From CAYXPG01 sp964564845 (GTDB lineage Bacteria; Planctomycetota; Phycisphaerae; Sedimentisphaerales; Anaerobacaceae), in assembly GCA_964564845.1 (NCBI GenBank), contig CAZMCN010000031.1:1-17753 (forward strand): a DNA stretch of 17,753 nt. Direction: 5' to 3'. The notes under the pieces are model-generated. The model worked only from the letters and a program-made list of their open reading frames with translations, was not told the DNA's origin and searched no databases. The position numbers were made by a program, and so were the translations under genes. This document shows, in pieces, positions 15,084-17,753 of the stretch (positions within the stretch are counted from its first letter, which is position 1; each line of letters opens with the position of its first letter).

Positions 15084-16109
15084 ATGAAAAGGTTGGTATT
15101 TATTACGTTGGTAATGCTCTTATTGTTATTGGTGCAGCGGGCACAGGCAGGTGTTAGCGTGATTATGAACGGCAGTTTTGAAAATAACGAGCATCAGATA
15201 GTTGATATCACTACCGAAGCGCCCAAGCGATGGTGCGACGTTAATTTCGCGTCAAATAATTTCCTCGGTTGGGTAGGCTCGGAATGGTCAACACACGGTT
15301 ATAACGGCAGCGACGGTAACTGTTTGACCCTTTATTCCGGATTTGGAGAGTTTAGTAAAGGCGAAAAAGCGATGGTCTCCCAGCAGGTCTATTTGAAGGA
15401 TGTTAACGAGATTATTTTCGATGTGAAATTGGTTACCGTTGCGGGCGGCACCTGGCCGGCGGGTAAGCGCAGTGCAATTATGACAATTGACGGCAGCGAT
15501 ATTATCTGGGATTCAAATACTATGGAGCCGAACGATGCCGGCCTATACCACGTTGAGGTTAATGATATTGATATAAGCGATGCCAATTTACATACACTGT
15601 CGCTGGGCTTAAAAGTGAACATAGACGAAGTTTATGCTTTTGATGAATACATAGCTAGGTGGGATTTTATCAGGTTCGATACATACTGTCGGGGCTTTGG
15701 TTATCTGCCGGAAGACCTCAATCAGGATTGTATCGTAGATTCGCGTGATTTCACCCTGCTGGCTGGATTATGGCTTATAGAAAATCCGGACCAGAGATAC
15801 GATTTAGTATGGGTTGATAAAGCTATTATTGATGGTTTTGATTTGGGCGCTTTTACCGAATACTGGCTTAAACGCAGTGATGCGAACGGCTGGTTTGGCG
15901 AGAACCGCTTCCCGCCGGGCCTGCTTGAAGCCGACCTCAATAATGACGGCGTCGTAGATTGGCGAGATTTTGCAATCTTAAGCGGCGACTTCGGCAGCAG
16001 TCAGGATTGTATCAAAGGCGACATCGATTGCTCCCAAATGGTTGACTATGAAGATGTTTTGATAATGGCTGATGAGTGGCTCGGAAAAAGCTGGTTATAC
16101 GGGTTGTAA
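15084..16109 (+). CDS. Secreted protein with beta-rich N-terminal domain and dockerin-like calcium repeats
   Basis: The start at 15084 gives a 341-residue protein with a clean signal peptide (MKRLVFITLV, Leu run, then VQRAQA, cut after residue 22). GGAG precedes this ATG, whereas the in-frame ATG at 15069 overlaps that site. The mature protein starts GVSVIMNGSFENN, the NGSFE opening seen on many carbohydrate-binding or jelly-roll domains, and this region (23-200) is Trp/Tyr-rich. The C-terminal part (about 205-334) has dockerin-like loops of the form D-x-N-x-D-x-x-V-D-x-x-D: D211-D222 and D284-D295. A third, D313-D324, lacks the Asp at position 5, and 240-254 is a decayed copy. It lacks a pilin leader but sits between two pseudopilin genes, so it may be a cargo or a surface partner. 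I do not recognise a catalytic domain. Confidence 0.8.
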   Translation: MKRLVFITLVMLLLLLVQRAQAGVSVIMNGSFENNEHQIVDITTEAPKRWCDVNFASNNFLGWVGSEWSTHGYNGSDGNCLTLYSGFGEFSKGEKAMVSQQVYLKDVNEIIFDVKLVTVAGGTWPAGKRSAIMTIDGSDIIWDSNTMEPNDAGLYHVEVNDIDISDANLHTLSLGLKVNIDEVYAFDEYIARWDFIRFDTYCRGFGYLPEDLNQDCIVDSRDFTLLAGLWLIENPDQRYDLVWVDKAIIDGFDLGAFTEYWLKRSDANGWFGENRFPPGLLEADLNNDGVVDWRDFAILSGDFGSSQDCIKGDIDCSQMVDYEDVLIMADEWLGKSWLYGL

Positions 16110-16141
16110 AAGATAAATAAAAAGGCAAAAGGACAATTGCT

Positions 16142-17035
16142 ATGGAACGCAAAAAATATGGCTTTACGATGATTGAGCTGTTAACGGTTATCGGGATAAT
16201 CGCTCTTCTGGTCGGCCTGCTCATCCCTGCCTTGAATATGGTCAACACTATGGCAAAAGAGGCAAAGCAAAAAGCCCAGCTCACAGCAATTGAGATGGCG
16301 CTGACCGCCTTCAGGAATGACTACGGCGACTATCCCGAATCAAGCTGGGATAGACCGCCGGCTAATTACTGTGGTGCTCAGAAACTCGCCGAGGCGCTTT
16401 TAGGCTGGGACCTACTCGGTTTTCACCCCAAATCCGCATGGAGGTCAGATGGATATGATAAGGACCATAATCCCGTATATGGGCAACCACCCAGTACACA
16501 AAATTTAGACGAAAGAAGGGGGCCTTATCTCGAGCTTGGCTCGGCCAATGCCTATAAAGTCGGCATAAGCGCACCCGGCAGAAAGGACGGATTGTATGAT
16601 GAACCTGTACCGCTTGCACCGAATACCTATGTCATTTGTGATGCCTTCGGCGTAAAGAGAATAACTTTGACTCTGCCTAACAACCAGACTGAAAGATTTC
16701 TGGCCGGAACGCCGATTCTTTATTACAGGGCAAATACCCTCAGCAAAACTCTCGACCGCAGTTTAGGTACACAAAGCCTGATTTACGATGTTTACGACAA
16801 TCTGCCGTTTATAAATACGCAGCAATTCCCAAAACTGCCGCCTTTGAAAAAAGGTCTTCGCTTGCATAAGCTTGGCGTTGCCGCTGGCACGTATCAGAAC
16901 TTCTACGAATATATTGCAGACCCCAAGGCGTCAACATCCGGGACGGCCTGGCCCTATAGGCCGGATTCTTACATATTAATTTCAGCGGGGGCGGACGGCG
17001 AGTACGGAACGGCTGACGATATTACCAACTTTTGA
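16142..17035 (+). CDS. Large type II secretion / type IV pseudopilin (second of the pair)
   Basis: A 297-residue pseudopilin with a short basic leader (MERKKYG) and a canonical prepilin peptidase site G|FTMIELLTV. The mature Glu5 is E12 and the hydrophobic helix runs to about residue 30. The body repeats the blocks of the protein at 14046 in the same order: NYCGAQKLAEALLGWDLLGF (76-94), RRGPYL, SANAYK, YVICDAF, TPILYYRAN, PYRPDSYILISAG, and the Asp-rich ending D285-D293 (DGEYGTADD). Cysteines C77 and C166 match C87 and C180 of the paralogue, a possible disulfide. It is 32 bases after the dockerin-like gene, with AAGGAC before the ATG. It lacks the DPWG motif of classical GspG, so I do not assign that name; major versus minor role is unknown. 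Confidence 0.9.
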   Translation: MERKKYGFTMIELLTVIGIIALLVGLLIPALNMVNTMAKEAKQKAQLTAIEMALTAFRNDYGDYPESSWDRPPANYCGAQKLAEALLGWDLLGFHPKSAWRSDGYDKDHNPVYGQPPSTQNLDERRGPYLELGSANAYKVGISAPGRKDGLYDEPVPLAPNTYVICDAFGVKRITLTLPNNQTERFLAGTPILYYRANTLSKTLDRSLGTQSLIYDVYDNLPFINTQQFPKLPPLKKGLRLHKLGVAAGTYQNFYEYIADPKASTSGTAWPYRPDSYILISAGADGEYGTADDITNF

Positions 17036-17077
17036 AACCAAACCCCGGCCCTCGCACGTTTTAGTTAGCGAAATGCT

Positions 17078-17752
17078 ATGAAGACTTACAAAAACAAAAT
17101 CGGCGTTACGCTTGCCGAGATGCTGGTTGTTGTAGTGGTAATAGTTGTTCTGGCCTCGCTGGTAATCACCGCCGCCACACGCATTCGCAGCCGGAGCAAT
17201 GAGCAGCTTGCCGAAAGCACCATCGCAGCCCTCACCGCCGCACTGCAGCAGTTCGCCGATTTCGGATACCGCTATAATAATTCAGTTGTAGATTATTCCG
17301 ATTTTGATTTTCCGCTGGACTGCAACGGCTTCCCACCGGCTGGCCCGGTTAGTATTAAAAGTATTAAATCTACATTGGAGGAAGCGTTATTTGGTGTAAC
17401 GGTCGCAATTAGTAATCATGACCAGCCGGAACATCTGAAATATTCCGGCTGCGAAGTGTTGTATTTTTTCCTCAGCAAGGTCCCGCAGAGCCGAAAGACC
17501 TTGGATAAAATCGACCGTTCATTAGTAACTGATGAGGATGATAATGGTAACAGAATGAAAGTTACAATCGATGGTAGAGAATATCCGCTGCTGCGGGTAA
17601 TCGACCCCTGGGGTACGACACTGCATTATGACTATTACAACGAAGAAGTCCTCCCAAGTAACTCGCTTTATTACAAACGGACTTTCCCTGTGATTACATC
17701 AGCCGGGCCGGACAAAAAATTCGGCACCGCTGATGATATAAGAAATAGATAA
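17078..17752 (+). CDS. Third type IV filament pseudopilin, GspG-like at the C-terminus
   Basis: A 224-residue pseudopilin. The leader MKTYKNKIG is followed by V-T-L-A-E, so the cut follows Gly9 and E14 is mature Glu5. The helix is Val-rich (11-30). The first mature residue is Val instead of Phe, which is less common and occurs in some minor pseudopilins. The C-terminal half has IDPWGTTLHYDYY, the DPWG-x-x-x-x-Y motif of GspG-type major pseudopilins, and ends SAGPDKKFGTADDI (208-221), the same Asp loop as the two large pseudopilins. The middle lacks their cysteine core. A stop TAA at 17750-17752 completes it one base before the window ends. The gap to the previous gene is 42 bases and no good ribosome site is visible. 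The operon probably continues beyond the window. Confidence 0.88.
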   Translation: MKTYKNKIGVTLAEMLVVVVVIVVLASLVITAATRIRSRSNEQLAESTIAALTAALQQFADFGYRYNNSVVDYSDFDFPLDCNGFPPAGPVSIKSIKSTLEEALFGVTVAISNHDQPEHLKYSGCEVLYFFLSKVPQSRKTLDKIDRSLVTDEDDNGNRMKVTIDGREYPLLRVIDPWGTTLHYDYYNEEVLPSNSLYYKRTFPVITSAGPDKKFGTADDIRNR

Positions 17753-17753
17753 T

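Noticed and set aside
1..17753. CRISPR arrays, toxin-antitoxin pairs, restriction or other defence genes, riboswitches
   Set aside because: No regularly spaced repeats, no recognisable small gene pairs and no conserved aptamer-like folds were seen by eye on either strand.

Overview
The window looks like a piece of a Planctomycetota chromosome, probably class Phycisphaerae. The evidence is the style of its genes: a secreted protein with degenerate dockerin-like calcium loops (D-x-N-x-D-x-x-V-D-x-x-D), oversized pseudopilins around 300 residues, an rplU gene without rpmA beside it, and a recombinase-like tail running into a tRNA. This placement is an inference from protein sequence; no rRNA or other phylogenetic marker is present.

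Positions 1-880 form an accessory edge. A truncated reading frame, probably the C-terminus of a tyrosine recombinase, runs antisense into a tRNA-Arg(TCG) gene. That gene has its own promoter and terminator. Next comes a 3' fragment of an IS3-family transposase. Positions 880-4360 hold housekeeping metabolism: a D-alanine aminotransferase (minus), ribosomal protein L21 (plus), a precorrin-2 dehydrogenase-type siroheme enzyme (minus, possibly leaderless), and a Cys/Met-metabolism PLP enzyme (plus). Positions 4478-7695 hold three same-strand genes: a divergent YchF-like GTPase, a sorbitol-6-phosphate-dehydrogenase-like SDR enzyme, and CinA.

Positions 7678-17752 are a type IV filament (type II secretion / type IV pilus) locus in two transcription units. 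The first has a near-consensus promoter inside the end of cinA and encodes a GspE/PilB-type ATPase and a PilT-type ATPase, closed by a strong terminator. The second has its own TTGCCA-N17-TATAAT promoter and encodes a second GspE/PilB ATPase, a GspF/PilC platform protein, a large pseudopilin, a secreted dockerin-like protein, a second large pseudopilin and a third pseudopilin. The locus continues past the window edge. Both GspE-type ATPases carry MshEN-type N-terminal repeats, which suggests possible control by cyclic di-GMP.

The best candidate for something little described is the second unit. It holds two paralogous giant pseudopilins with a shared cysteine-containing core and a shared C-terminal Asp-rich loop, with a signal-peptide-bearing dockerin-like protein encoded between them.
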